Shown: positions 52,172-60,487 of the stretch, one piece after another
How positions within the stretch are numbered: the first letter of the stretch is position 1
Layout: the number at the start of each line of letters is the position of its first letter
Source: Streptomyces pseudovenezuelae
GTDB lineage: Bacteria > Actinomycetota > Actinomycetes > Streptomycetales > Streptomycetaceae
Length of the DNA stretch: 64,000 nt
Direction: 5' to 3'
Assembly: GCF_029892565.1 (NCBI RefSeq)
Contig: NZ_JARXVH010000010.1
Location: forward strand, 124,001-188,000
Made by a program: the position numbers and the translations under genes
Notes under the pieces: generated by a model
The model's input: only the letters and a program-made list of their open reading frames with translations
What the model was told of the DNA's origin: nothing
Databases searched by the model: none

Positions 52172-53476
52172 TCAGATCGTTTCCGGCAATGTGATTTCGC
52201 CACTCCCGCCGCGGATCGCGCGGGCCAGGAAGTGGTGGGTGGCGTCCTCGTAGTGGGCCAGGTCCCAGTCTGCGGCCCGGAGTGCCGGGCGGAGGTTCTC
52301 CTCGGCCAGCAGGTCGTCGGGGTCGAGGGGGCGGCCGTGGCGGGCGGCGCGTTCGGCGCGGCCGGAGGGGTGGAAGAGCAGCAGGACGCCGCCGGGTGCG
52401 GTGACCCTGGCCCACTCGCGGAGCGCCGCCGCGGGGTCGGGGACGTGGTCGACGAGTCCCGCGCTGAAGATGCCGTCCACGGTCGCGGTCGCCAGCGGCA
52501 GCCGGCCCGCGTCGGCGAGCAGCAACTGGCCGACGTCCGCGCGGCCTTCGCGCTGCGCCGCCGTCAGCATCGCGCGCGTGAGGTCGGCACCGAGGACGAC
52601 GCCCTCGTCACCGACCTGCGCGCGAAGGGCGGGCAGCGCGCGGCCGGTACCGCAGCCGACGTCGAGGGCCGACTGTCCCGGACGCAGTCCCATCCGCTCG
52701 ACCGCGGCCGTGTACCGGGGCTGGTCGGCCGCGAAGCGTTCCTCCCAGGTGGCCGCCCGGCGGGTGAAGAAGGCCCGGGTGGCGGTCAGTTCGGCGCGGC
52801 CCGCCACGAACGCGGCGAAACGCTCGAACACGCCGTCGCGGTGCGGGGCCACCACGGCCAGCTCAGCGGGCGCGGACTCCAGCAGCCCGGGGGCGGTGGC
52901 CGCCTCTTCCGGGAAGGCCGCGACGAACACGTCGACCGTCGCCTTGTCCGCCTCCAGATGGAACTGCATCCCCCAGGCCGAGCCGCCGACCCGAAACGCC
53001 TGCACGGGATACCGGTCGCAGGAGGCCAGCAACGTCGCACCGGCCGGCAGGTCCATGGTGTCGCTGTGCCAGTGCAGCACCCGCAGCCGCTCGGGGACGG
53101 CGGCGAACAGGGGGTCCGCGCTCGCGGCCGGAGCCATCCGTACGTCGCTCCAGCCGACCTGTGTTCCCGACCCGGGGCGGCCGGAACCGCCCGCGGCGAC
53201 CGCCAGCAGCTGCGCCCCCAGACACACTCCGAGCACCGGCACCTCGGCCTCCAGCGCGGCAACGAGCAGCGCCAACTCGGCGGAGCGACCCGGGAAGTCC
53301 TCGTACGCCGCCATCGGCCCGCCCATCACGACCAGGCCCGCCAGCCCGTCGACCGCGTCCGGCACCGGCTCCCCGGCCCAGGTTCGGCAGATCCGGTACG
53401 GCAGTCCGGCCGCCGCCAACGCGGCGCCGATGGCGTAGGGCCCCTCGCCCTGCGCGTGCTCCACGATCTGGATCAC
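52172..53476 (-). CDS. Fusion of a class I glutamine amidotransferase domain with a SAM-dependent methyltransferase
   Basis: A 434-residue two-domain protein from GTG 53476 (GGAGGT eight bases upstream). Residues 1-230 are a GMP-synthase-like GATase1 domain with nucleophile Cys in GVCLGAQLLA and the partner His/Glu in GMQFHLEAD. Residues about 245-400 are a class I methyltransferase: ALDVGCGTGRALPAL (SAM motif I), LGADLTRAMLTAA and FSAGLVDHVPDPAAALREWARVTAPGGVLLL. A stand-alone GATase1 of this kind often acts as a peptidase or hydrolase on glutamyl or xenobiotic substrates. The joint function is unknown. The ATPase or synthetase partners expected for amide transfer are absent. Confidence 0.85.
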   Translation of the reverse strand: MIQIVEHAQGEGPYAIGAALAAAGLPYRICRTWAGEPVPDAVDGLAGLVVMGGPMAAYEDFPGRSAELALLVAALEAEVPVLGVCLGAQLLAVAAGGSGRPGSGTQVGWSDVRMAPAASADPLFAAVPERLRVLHWHSDTMDLPAGATLLASCDRYPVQAFRVGGSAWGMQFHLEADKATVDVFVAAFPEEAATAPGLLESAPAELAVVAPHRDGVFERFAAFVAGRAELTATRAFFTRRAATWEERFAADQPRYTAAVERMGLRPGQSALDVGCGTGRALPALRAQVGDEGVVLGADLTRAMLTAAQREGRADVGQLLLADAGRLPLATATVDGIFSAGLVDHVPDPAAALREWARVTAPGGVLLLFHPSGRAERAARHGRPLDPDDLLAEENLRPALRAADWDLAHYEDATHHFLARAIRGGSGEITLPETI

Positions 53477-53692
53477 GGGCCACCACCTCCCGGACGACCG
53501 TACCCGAGCGACTGCGGACGACAACCGCATCTGCCCAGGTGATGGCAGAGATATGACCGCAGACGCGGGCCTACGGCGCTGTTCTTCCCGCAGGTGCGCA
53601 GCGCTCCGCTGTCCCCGCGGGTGCCATGACCATGATGCGCTACGCCGCCCGGTGCCGCCCGGCGGACCACATCGGCGTCGGAGCCGGCGCCG

Positions 53693-54424
53693 TCAGTGGG
53701 CCCAGACGCCGCGCACGTGGCCGAGGTGGCGGGTCATGACCGCCCGGACCCGGTCCTCGTCCCGGGCGAGAAGCGCGTCGAGGATCTCCAGGTGTTCCTC
53801 GGCCGAGGAGGTCAGCAGCCCTCGCTCGACCAGCGCGGTCAGGCCGTACAGGCGGGACCGTTTGCGCAGGTCGCCGACGACCTCGACGAGGTGCTGGTTG
53901 CCGGCCAGCGCGAGCAGGCCCAGGTGGAAGCGGCGGTCGGCCTCGACGTAGGCGATGAGGTCGCCGTCGGCCGCCGCGCCGACGATCTCCTCGGCGTCCG
54001 CGCGCAGCGCTTCGAGGGCGGCCGGGTCGGCGGTGGCGGCGAGTGCGGTGGTCGTGGGGATCTCGATCAGTGAGCGGATGTGGGTGTACTCGTCGAGCTG
54101 CCGCTCGGAGACGGCGGTGACCCGGAAGCCCTTGTTGGGCACGGGGTCGACCAGGCCCTCCTTGACGAGGTCGAGCATGGCCTCGCGCACGGGGGTCGCC
54201 GAGACGCCGAAGCGGGCGGCGAGCGAAGGGGCGGAGTAGACCTCGCCGGGGCGCAGTTCACCGGCGACGAGCGCGGCCCGCAGGGCGTTGGCGACACTCT
54301 CGCGGTAGCTGGGGCGGGGGCCGCCGAGGAGGGGCAGGGTGGGGCCGGGCCTGGCTGGGGCCTTGGCCGAACCTGTCCTGGCCGCGGTCTTGGCGCCGCC
54401 TGCACTGTTGCGCTGCGCGGCCAT
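53693..54424 (-). CDS. GntR/FCD-family transcriptional regulator, probably of hydroxyproline catabolism
   Basis: A 243-residue regulator starting at ATG 54424 (AAGGA five bases upstream). After a disordered head of about 30 residues comes the winged helix (YRESVANALRAALVAGELRPGE, then VSATPVREAMLDLVKEGLVDPVPNKGFRV). The FCD effector domain follows, with its metal/ligand residues in DRRFHLGLLALAGN and EEHLEILDALLARD. It is the last gene of the 4-hydroxyproline cluster, 118 bp beyond the epimerase gene, and the natural candidate for its control. FCD regulators usually bind a small organic acid of the pathway. Confidence 0.88.
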   Translation of the reverse strand: MAAQRNSAGGAKTAARTGSAKAPARPGPTLPLLGGPRPSYRESVANALRAALVAGELRPGEVYSAPSLAARFGVSATPVREAMLDLVKEGLVDPVPNKGFRVTAVSERQLDEYTHIRSLIEIPTTTALAATADPAALEALRADAEEIVGAAADGDLIAYVEADRRFHLGLLALAGNQHLVEVVGDLRKRSRLYGLTALVERGLLTSSAEEHLEILDALLARDEDRVRAVMTRHLGHVRGVWAH

Positions 54425-54519
54425 GTGGGGTCCTTCCAGGTGCCATGCCATGTCACGTATCGCCAGTATCTCCGACGCGATCAAGCCGCCGGAGGCGGAG
54501 ACAGAGACACGGTCAGAGC

Positions 54520-54546
54520 CAGGGTCAGGGTCAGGGTCAGGGTCAG
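54520..54546. repeat. Hexamer tandem repeat (CAGGGT)
   Basis: Four and a half perfect copies of CAGGGT run across the stop codon of the epimerase gene. It is a slippage-prone microsatellite that could alter the last residues or stop of the protein. Confidence 0.85.
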
Positions 54547-55544
54547 AGGACGAAGCCGGACGGGAACGGGTCGGTCGGGTCGAGGAGGTACTGCGCGGTG
54601 CCGGTGATCCAGGCCCGGCCGGTGATGGTGGGCACCACTGCGGGGCGGCCGGCGACCTCGGCGGTCTCGACGAGGCGGCCGGTGAAGGACGTACCGATGA
54701 AGGACTCGTTCAAGAAGTCCTGGTGCAGAGGGAGTTCGCCGCGTGCGTGCAGTTGGGCCATGCGGGCCGAGGTGCCGGTACCGCACGGTGAGCGGTCGAA
54801 CCAGCCCGGGTGGATGGCCATCGCGTGCCGCGAGTGCGTGGCCGTCGAGCCGGGTGCGGCGAGGTAGACGTGGTGGACGCCATCGATGGTCGGGTTCTCC
54901 GGATGGACGGGCGGGGCCTCGGAGTTGATCGCTTCCATCAGGGCGAGTCCGGCGGCGAGGAGGTCGTCCTTGCGGTCGCGGGTGAAGGGCAGTTCGAACT
55001 GGTCGAGCGGCAGGATCGCGTAGAAGTTGCCGCCGAAGGCCAGGTCGTACGTGACCGTGCGGCCGTCGGCGAGGGTCGCCTTGCGGTCGAGGCCGACGAC
55101 GAAGGACGGCACGTTGCGGATGGTGACGGCCTTCGCGGCGCCGTCCTCGACGGCCACTTCGGCGACCACCAGGCCGGCGGGGGTGTCCAGGCGCACGGTG
55201 GTGACCGGTTCGACGACCGGCACCATGCCGGTCTCGACGAGGACGGTGGCCACCCCGATCGTGCCGTGGCCGCACATCGGGAGGTAGCCGGAGACCTCGA
55301 TGAAGACGACGCCGTAGTCGCAGTCGGGGCGGGTGGGCGGTTGGAGGATCGCCCCGCTCATCGCGGGGTGCCCGCGGGGCTCGTTCATGAGGAAGTTCCG
55401 TACGTCGTCGCGGTGTTCGCGGAACCACAGCCGACGTTCGTCCATCGTGGCACCGGGGACGGTGCCGATGCCTCCGGTGACGACGCGGGTGGGCATGCCC
55501 TCCGTGTGCGAGTCCACGGCGTGCAGAACCAGCTTGCTGCGCAT
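54543..55544 (-). CDS. 4-hydroxyproline 2-epimerase (proline racemase family)
   Basis: A 333-residue cytoplasmic enzyme that converts trans-4-hydroxy-L-proline to cis-4-hydroxy-D-proline without cofactors. Both catalytic cysteines of the racemase/epimerase type are present: Cys91 in PMCGHGTIG and Cys254 in SPCGTGTSA, which excludes the Cys/Thr dehydratase subgroup. DSHTEGMPTRVV opens the protein as usual. Context decides the substrate: a FAD-dependent dehydrogenase set and a dihydrodipicolinate-synthase-like deaminase follow the same route. ATG 55544 lies 59 bp after the deaminase stop. Confidence 0.92.
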   Translation of the reverse strand: MRSKLVLHAVDSHTEGMPTRVVTGGIGTVPGATMDERRLWFREHRDDVRNFLMNEPRGHPAMSGAILQPPTRPDCDYGVVFIEVSGYLPMCGHGTIGVATVLVETGMVPVVEPVTTVRLDTPAGLVVAEVAVEDGAAKAVTIRNVPSFVVGLDRKATLADGRTVTYDLAFGGNFYAILPLDQFELPFTRDRKDDLLAAGLALMEAINSEAPPVHPENPTIDGVHHVYLAAPGSTATHSRHAMAIHPGWFDRSPCGTGTSARMAQLHARGELPLHQDFLNESFIGTSFTGRLVETAEVAGRPAVVPTITGRAWITGTAQYLLDPTDPFPSGFVL

Positions 55545-55603
55545 GGGAGTTCCTCTCGGTGGAACGGCCCCGGTGGGGCGCGGCCTCGGTGAAGTGGCCC
55601 GGG

Positions 55604-56521
55604 TCAGGAGAGCCCGAGGGCGACGACCTTCTCGGTGGCCTCGCGGACCGCCTTCTCCTGGTCCGGCAGCAACGGCACCCGGGGCGGCCGGACCGGGCCG
55701 CCGCGCCGCCCGACGATGTCCATGGAGAGCTTGATCGCCTGGACGAACTCCACCTTGGAGTCCCAGCGGTGCAGCGCGTGCAGTTGCCGGTAGAGGGGCA
55801 GGGCGGTGGCCAGGTCGCCCTTGACCGCCGCGTGGTACAGCTCGACCGTCGACTTCGGCAGGGCGTTGGGGTAGCCGGAGACCCAGCCCCTGGCGCCGGC
55901 CACGGCCAGTTCCAGCAGGACGTCGTCCGCGCCGATCAACACGTCCAGTTCGGGGGCGAGTTCCTGGATCTGGTAGATGCGGCGGGGGTCGCCGGAGAAC
56001 TCCTTCACGCCCTTGATGAGCCCGGCCGCGTGCAGTTCGGCGAGCAGTTCGGGCGTGAGGTCGACCTTGGTGTCGTGCGGGTTGTTGTACGCGACTATGT
56101 CGATGCCGACCTCGGCGACGGCGGCATAGTGCGCACGCACCGAACGCCCGTCGGCCCGATAGGAGTTGGGCGGCAACAGCATGACGGCGGCACAGCCCGC
56201 CTCCTTGGCCTGCCGGGCCCAGCGGGCGGCTTCGGCGGAACCGTAGGCCGAGACACCGGGCATGACCTTGTCGCCACCGATGGCCGCGACGGCGGTCTCG
56301 ACGACCCGGGCGCGCTCCTCGTCGGTGAGCACCTGGTACTCGCCGAGCGAGCCGTTGGGGACGACCCCGTCACAGCCGTTCTCGACGAGCCACCGGCAGT
56401 GGTCCGCGAACCCGTCGAAGTCGACGCTCAGGTCGTCGTGCAGCGGGAGCGCGGTGGCGACGAGGACGCCGCGCCAGACGGGGTGGGGGTGAGAGTCGGG
56501 GGCGGGGTGCGTGGCGGTCAT
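55604..56521 (-). CDS. Dihydrodipicolinate-synthase-family lyase, probable 1-pyrroline-4-hydroxy-2-carboxylate deaminase
   Basis: A 305-residue class I aldolase-fold protein. Schiff-base Lys173 lies in GVKEFSGD, Tyr145 in VAYNNP, and the substrate loop is PNGSLGEYQVLT. ATG 56521 follows GAGG at five bases. In hydroxyproline catabolism the oxidised imine pyrroline-4-hydroxy-2-carboxylate is deaminated to 2-oxoglutarate semialdehyde by an enzyme of this family, and the neighbours match that pathway. A 125-bp gap with two pairs of direct repeats precedes it, so it may have its own promoter. Confidence 0.85.
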   Translation of the reverse strand: MTATHPAPDSHPHPVWRGVLVATALPLHDDLSVDFDGFADHCRWLVENGCDGVVPNGSLGEYQVLTDEERARVVETAVAAIGGDKVMPGVSAYGSAEAARWARQAKEAGCAAVMLLPPNSYRADGRSVRAHYAAVAEVGIDIVAYNNPHDTKVDLTPELLAELHAAGLIKGVKEFSGDPRRIYQIQELAPELDVLIGADDVLLELAVAGARGWVSGYPNALPKSTVELYHAAVKGDLATALPLYRQLHALHRWDSKVEFVQAIKLSMDIVGRRGGPVRPPRVPLLPDQEKAVREATEKVVALGLS

Positions 56522-56545
56522 GGGAGCCTCGGCTTTCCTATGGGG

Positions 56546-56637
56546 GGACATATCACTTGGGAGGACATATCACTGACGGATGTCTTGGGTGACGGTGGTG
56601 AGAGGCCTTGTCAGGCGGTGGTTGAGAGGCCTCGTCA
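56546..56637. repeat. Two sets of direct repeats in the gap before the deaminase gene
   Basis: GGACATATCACT occurs at 56546-56557 and 56563-56574 (17-bp period, under two helical turns). TGAGAGGCCTTGTCA occurs at 56599-56613 and, with one change, at 56623-56637 (24-bp period). Such AT-rich direct repeats just upstream of a start are candidates for regulator binding sites, for example for the GntR-type protein. Confidence 0.5.
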
Positions 56638-56646
56638 ATCAGCCGC

Positions 56647-58095
56647 TCAGGGCCCCTCCGGTTCCCGGGCCAGGACCTCCAGCGGTACCGGCCGCGCGAA
56701 GGGCCGCTTGGCCGGCCCCGGCGGGCAGCCCGCGACTCCGCTGACGCCGGGCGCACAGATCCGGCCCTGGCACCAGCCCATTCCGGCGCGGGTGAGGAGT
56801 TTGACGGTACGCAGGTCGGTGGCGCCGAGTTCGGCGGTGGCCGTGCGGATCGCGCCCGCCGGGACCTCCTCGCAGCGGCAGACGACGGTGTCGTCGGTGA
56901 CCTGTTCCGCCCAGTGGGCGGGCGGGGCGTAAGCGGTGGCGAGGGCGGCGGAGAAGTGCCGTAGCCGGGACCGGGTACGGGCAGCCGCCGCCCAGTCCGC
57001 GGGCCGGGCTTCAACTCCCTGGAGGTGAACTCCCTTGAGGCGGGCGGCGATCGAGTACCCGGCGATCTCACCTTCGGCGAGCGCCAGCACCGCTCCCCCG
57101 ATCCCGGTGGCCTCACCCGCCGCCCAGACTCCGTCGACGTCGGTGCGCTGCTCCGCGTCGGTGACCACGAACGGGTCGCCGGTGTCGTCGATCGTGCAGC
57201 CCAGGGACTCCGCGAGGTCGGTGTGCGCGAGCATGCCGTGTCCAACTGCCAAGGTGTCGCAGGCGATCCGCCGCTCGGTACCGGGCCTGACCCGGCCGGC
57301 GGTGTCGAGCGCGGCGACGGTGACGGCCTCGACCCGGTCGGTGCCGTGGGCTGCCACGACGGCGTGCCGGACCAGCACCGGGACTTTGTGGCGCAGGAGT
57401 TGGGCCGCGTACCCGGCCGCCTCGACCACCTTGCCCGGGTGCGCGGCGAGGGTCGCTGCGTGCCGTACGAAACCGGCGGGGCGTACGGACTCGACGTACG
57501 CGACGACTTCGGCGCCCGCCGCGGCGAGCCCGGCCGCGACCGGCATCAGCAGCGGGCCGGTCCCGGCGACGACCACCGTGCGCCCCGGCAGGACGAGCCC
57601 GCCCTTGAGCATCGCCTGCGCACCGCCCGCGGCGACCACTCCGGGGAGGGTCCAGCCGGGGAAGGGCAACACCTTCTCGTAGCCACCGGTGGCGAGCAGG
57701 ACGCCATCGGCGGTGACCGTCTCCGAGGCCTGCTGATCGGGACCGAGCAGGGCGTGCACGCCGAAGCGGAACTCCCCGAACTCCGGCTCCACGAACCAGA
57801 CATGACGGTCCGCCAGGTGTGTGATCCGGCCCGCCGCAACATGCGTGGCCACCCGGTCCCGCAGCGCCTCCCAGGTGCCCCACGCGTGATGCAGCGCCTG
57901 CGGTCTGCGGGCGCCGAGTCCGGCGGCGGGCTGCCGGTAGAACTGCCCGCCCGCCTGTGCACCCGCGTCGAGCAGCACGACCCGTACGCCCCGATCGGCG
58001 GCCGTGAGCGCGGCGGCGAGCCCGGCGGGGCCCGCGCCGATCACGGCGAGGTCGGCCCTAGTCATGGTCGGCGTCGTCGTGGACGAGGTCGTCAT
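56647..58095 (-). CDS. FAD/NAD(P)-binding oxidoreductase with [2Fe-2S]-binding tail, alpha subunit of a D-hydroxyproline dehydrogenase-type complex
   Basis: A 482-residue flavoprotein. The FAD site VIGAGPAGLAAALTAADRG lies at about 18-36, a second dinucleotide site VVVAGTGPLLMPVAAGLAA near 195, and a BFD-like [2Fe-2S] domain with VCRCEEVPAGAI and WCQGRICAP at the end. Heteromeric dehydrogenases of this type carry electrons from a DadA-like subunit through the small ferredoxin-like subunit. ATG 58095 has GAGGG eight bases before it and overlaps the small subunit gene by 38 bp; an internal ATG (58065) is the alternative. Confidence 0.88.
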   Translation of the reverse strand: MTTSSTTTPTMTRADLAVIGAGPAGLAAALTAADRGVRVVLLDAGAQAGGQFYRQPAAGLGARRPQALHHAWGTWEALRDRVATHVAAGRITHLADRHVWFVEPEFGEFRFGVHALLGPDQQASETVTADGVLLATGGYEKVLPFPGWTLPGVVAAGGAQAMLKGGLVLPGRTVVVAGTGPLLMPVAAGLAAAGAEVVAYVESVRPAGFVRHAATLAAHPGKVVEAAGYAAQLLRHKVPVLVRHAVVAAHGTDRVEAVTVAALDTAGRVRPGTERRIACDTLAVGHGMLAHTDLAESLGCTIDDTGDPFVVTDAEQRTDVDGVWAAGEATGIGGAVLALAEGEIAGYSIAARLKGVHLQGVEARPADWAAAARTRSRLRHFSAALATAYAPPAHWAEQVTDDTVVCRCEEVPAGAIRTATAELGATDLRTVKLLTRAGMGWCQGRICAPGVSGVAGCPPGPAKRPFARPVPLEVLAREPEGP

Positions 58096-58420
58096 GGCCG
58101 GTGCCCTCCTGGGCGCGGATCGTGTCGCCGGGGTGGGCCGGGACGAGGCAAGCCCGTTGGTTCGGGCGGTCGTTGACGGTGATCAGGCAGTCGAAGCAGA
58201 CGCCGATGCCGCAGAAGACTCCGCGGGGTGCGCCGCTTCCCCGGGTTCCGCGCCAGGAGGTGATGCCGGCCGTCCAGAGCACGGCGGCGACGGTCTGTCC
58301 GGGCAGGGCGTCGATCTCGCGGCCGTCGACGGTGACGGTGAAGGCCGGTTCGGGGTGGGCCCGGGCCAGCTCCTGCGGGGTTGCGCCTCCGGGCCCGCCG
58401 CCAACTCCCCGGCTTCTCAA
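58058..58420 (-). CDS. Small [2Fe-2S] subunit (gamma) of the D-hydroxyproline dehydrogenase-type complex
   Basis: A protein of about 120 residues with an RGVFCGIGVCFDCLITVNDRPNQRACLVPAHPGDTI segment (given here as its key parts: C-x4-C-x2-C and a fourth Cys in RACLVP), the plant-type ferredoxin [2Fe-2S] arrangement. FTVTVDGREIDALPGQTVAAVLWTAGI precedes it, as in hydrogen-cyanide-synthase/D-Hyp dehydrogenase small subunits. The start is ambiguous: TTG 58420 has AGGAG at seven bases, whereas an in-frame GTG at 58435 has an RBS too close. It passes electrons between the two FAD subunits. The tail GHDDLVHDDADHD overlaps the alpha gene. Confidence 0.82.
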   Translation of the reverse strand: MRSRGVGGGPGGATPQELARAHPEPAFTVTVDGREIDALPGQTVAAVLWTAGITSWRGTRGSGAPRGVFCGIGVCFDCLITVNDRPNQRACLVPAHPGDTIRAQEGTGHDDLVHDDADHD

Positions 58421-58461
58421 GGCACTTCTCCTCACTGACCTTCCCTTCGCTGACCTTCCTC

Positions 58462-59628
58462 TCACTGCCCCTCCTCGAAACGGTCCGGGCGGAACGGCGT
58501 CAGGTCGAGGTCCGGTGTCCGGTCGGTCAGCGTCTGGGCGATCAAGTGCCCGGTACCGACCGCGAGTCCGATGCCCGCGCCCTCGTGACCGCACGCGTGG
58601 TGGAGCCCCGGCACCCGGGGGTCGGGGCCGATGGCCGGCAGGTGGTCCGGCAGATAGGGCCGGAAGCCGAGGTAGCCGCGCATCGCGTGGACCGTGCCGA
58701 GCATCGGGAAGAGCGCGGTGGCCTGCGCGGCCAGTCTGCGCACGACCGGGAGCGAGAACGTCCGGTCGAAGCCCACCCGTTCGCGGCTGGCACCGATCAG
58801 CACCGGGCCCGCGTCCGTTCCCTCGACGACCGCCGAGGACTGGAGCCCCGCGTCCCCGCTGGCGACGTCGGCCACGTAGTCGGCGGCGTACACCTTGTGC
58901 CGGATCACCCCGCGCGGCAGCGGTTCGGTGACCAACACGAAGCCGCGGCGCGGCAGTACGGGCAGGTGGACGCCGGCCAGCGCGGCGACCTCGCCGCCCC
59001 AGGTGCCGGCCGCGTTGATGACGACCGGGGCGTGCAGGTCGCCGTGCGCGGTCCGTACGCCGCGCACGGAACCGTCCTTCGCACACAGGATGCCGGTGAC
59101 GGCGGTGCCGGTGCGCAGGTCGGAGCCGGCGCGTCGGGCCGCTCGTACGACGTGGGCGGCGGCCAGGGTCGGCATCACCTGACAGTCCTCGGGGTAAAGC
59201 ACTCCGCCTGCGAGTCCGGGGGCCAAGTGCGGCTCCAGGTCGGGGAGTTGGTCGGCGGTCACGAGCTGCGCGTCGACTCCGGCGGCCCGCTGTCCGGCGG
59301 CGAAGTCGGTCAGCGCGGACATGCCCTCGGGCGAGGAGGCGACGACGACTCCGCCCTTCGGCTCGAACTCCACGGCGGCGCCCAGGCCGGGTTCGGCGGC
59401 GAGGTCGTTCCAGAGGCGTCGGGACAGGAGGGCGAGGTCGAGTTCGGGACCCGGTTCCTTGTCGGAGACGAGCAGGTTGCCCTCGCCGGCTCCGGTGGTG
59501 CCGCCAGCCACGGGGCCGCGGTCCACGAGGAGGGTCCGCAGGCCTGCCCGGGCCGTGTAGAGGGCACAGGCCGCGCCCACCATTCCGGCCCCGATGACTA
59601 CGACGTCGCAGGTCAGTGGGCTGCTCAC
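58462..59628 (-). CDS. DadA-like FAD-dependent amino-acid oxidoreductase, beta subunit of the D-hydroxyproline dehydrogenase-type complex
   Basis: A 388-residue glycine/D-amino-acid oxidase-fold protein with FAD site VVIGAGMVGAACALYTARAG (about 10-28), GTTGAGEGNLLVSDKEPGPEL and the C-terminal CGHEGAGIGLAVGTG. It should oxidise cis-4-hydroxy-D-proline made by the epimerase. It is the first gene of the operon. GTG 59628 has no recognisable RBS, and a 9-bp palindrome ATGTCACAT lies 10 bp upstream, so the transcript may be leaderless or nearly so. Confidence 0.88.
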   Translation of the reverse strand: MSSPLTCDVVVIGAGMVGAACALYTARAGLRTLLVDRGPVAGGTTGAGEGNLLVSDKEPGPELDLALLSRRLWNDLAAEPGLGAAVEFEPKGGVVVASSPEGMSALTDFAAGQRAAGVDAQLVTADQLPDLEPHLAPGLAGGVLYPEDCQVMPTLAAAHVVRAARRAGSDLRTGTAVTGILCAKDGSVRGVRTAHGDLHAPVVINAAGTWGGEVAALAGVHLPVLPRRGFVLVTEPLPRGVIRHKVYAADYVADVASGDAGLQSSAVVEGTDAGPVLIGASRERVGFDRTFSLPVVRRLAAQATALFPMLGTVHAMRGYLGFRPYLPDHLPAIGPDPRVPGLHHACGHEGAGIGLAVGTGHLIAQTLTDRTPDLDLTPFRPDRFEEGQ

Positions 59629-59637
59629 GCCAGTACA

Positions 59638-59646
59638 ATGTCACAT
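59638..59646. promoter_or_regulatory. Possible GntR-type operator before the hydroxyproline operon
   Basis: ATGTCACAT is a perfect odd palindrome in an AT-rich patch 10 bp before the first gene. Its position fits repression by the FCD-type regulator encoded at the operon end, but the assignment is a guess. Confidence 0.35.
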
Positions 59647-59813
59647 GTTTCTGTCCTCGCCAAGGGTCCGTGAGGCGATGGCGACAGAGCCGGCACCCGA
59701 GCCGCACGGCCTGCGCCCCCTCGGCAGGGCCCGGTCGCACGTGTGCCCCGATGGCCGAGGGGTCCACACCCTCCGCTACCGGGGCACACGCAGCCAACCG
59801 CCCGCCAGGGCCG

Positions 59814-60257
59814 TCAGCTCTCCGTCAGGGTCACGTCCTCTCGCTGGGCCGCGTGGAAGCGGGGCAGCGGCAGGCCGCCCTGGGCGTTGAGTTCCATCAG
59901 CGTCGCCTCGACGTTCGCCGTGCCGGGTTCGAGCTTGTCCGCCGAGGTCGTCCCGGTGTTCTCCCAGCGGTGCTCCATGCCGTCGCACACGGCACGGGTG
60001 CCGCCGATGCCGTGGCGGACGTTCGGGGAGTTCTGGGCGACCGAGGAGCTGACGAAGACCGGGCCGGCGCTGCCGAGACAGCGGTAGGTGCCGGAGAGGG
60101 TGACGGTCCCGTCGGGGGCGATGTACCCCGTCGGGTCGACGGTCACGGTCTCGAACGGGTCGGCGGACGCGGGCGCGGCGGGAGCGGCGGCCAGCAGGAA
60201 CAGCGCGGCACAGGCGGCGGTACGAACCGCGGGGCGCAGAGCGGGGCGCAGGGACAT
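59814..60257 (-). CDS. Secreted DUF6299-like protein
   Basis: A 147-residue exported protein. ATG 60257 follows GGAGGT at six bases and opens a signal peptide (RTAACAALFLLAAAPAAPASA, cut near residue 33). The mature part begins DPFETVTVDPTGYIAPDGTVTLSGTYRC and contains VFVSSSVAQ, RHGIGG and CDGMEHRWENTG, a pattern I know from a Streptomyces family of unknown function (DUF6299). Two cysteines (in YRC and VCDG) could form a disulfide. No enzymatic motif is present. Confidence 0.75.
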   Translation of the reverse strand: MSLRPALRPAVRTAACAALFLLAAAPAAPASADPFETVTVDPTGYIAPDGTVTLSGTYRCLGSAGPVFVSSSVAQNSPNVRHGIGGTRAVCDGMEHRWENTGTTSADKLEPGTANVEATLMELNAQGGLPLPRFHAAQREDVTLTES

Positions 60258-60487
60258 CGGAGAACCTCCTGGGGATGGGGCCTCCACTGGTACCGGGCGC
60301 ACACGTCCACAGCCGTGATCGTCACTCCTTCGGTGGCGAGTCCGCACCGACGGTCGTGGATCCGTCCGGGTGTTGTCCGCGTGTTGTCACGCTTCCCGGC
60401 GGACGGTTCCGATGAGTTCACGGCCGGAGGATGGTCTCTTCTACGGGGACGCCGACCGGCGACACCCCACCGACGTGGAGGTGCGAC

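Noticed and set aside
54510..54550. CAGGGT repeats considered as a CRISPR-like or iteron array
   Set aside because: The unit is six bases with no spacers and no cas or replication genes nearby; it is a simple microsatellite.
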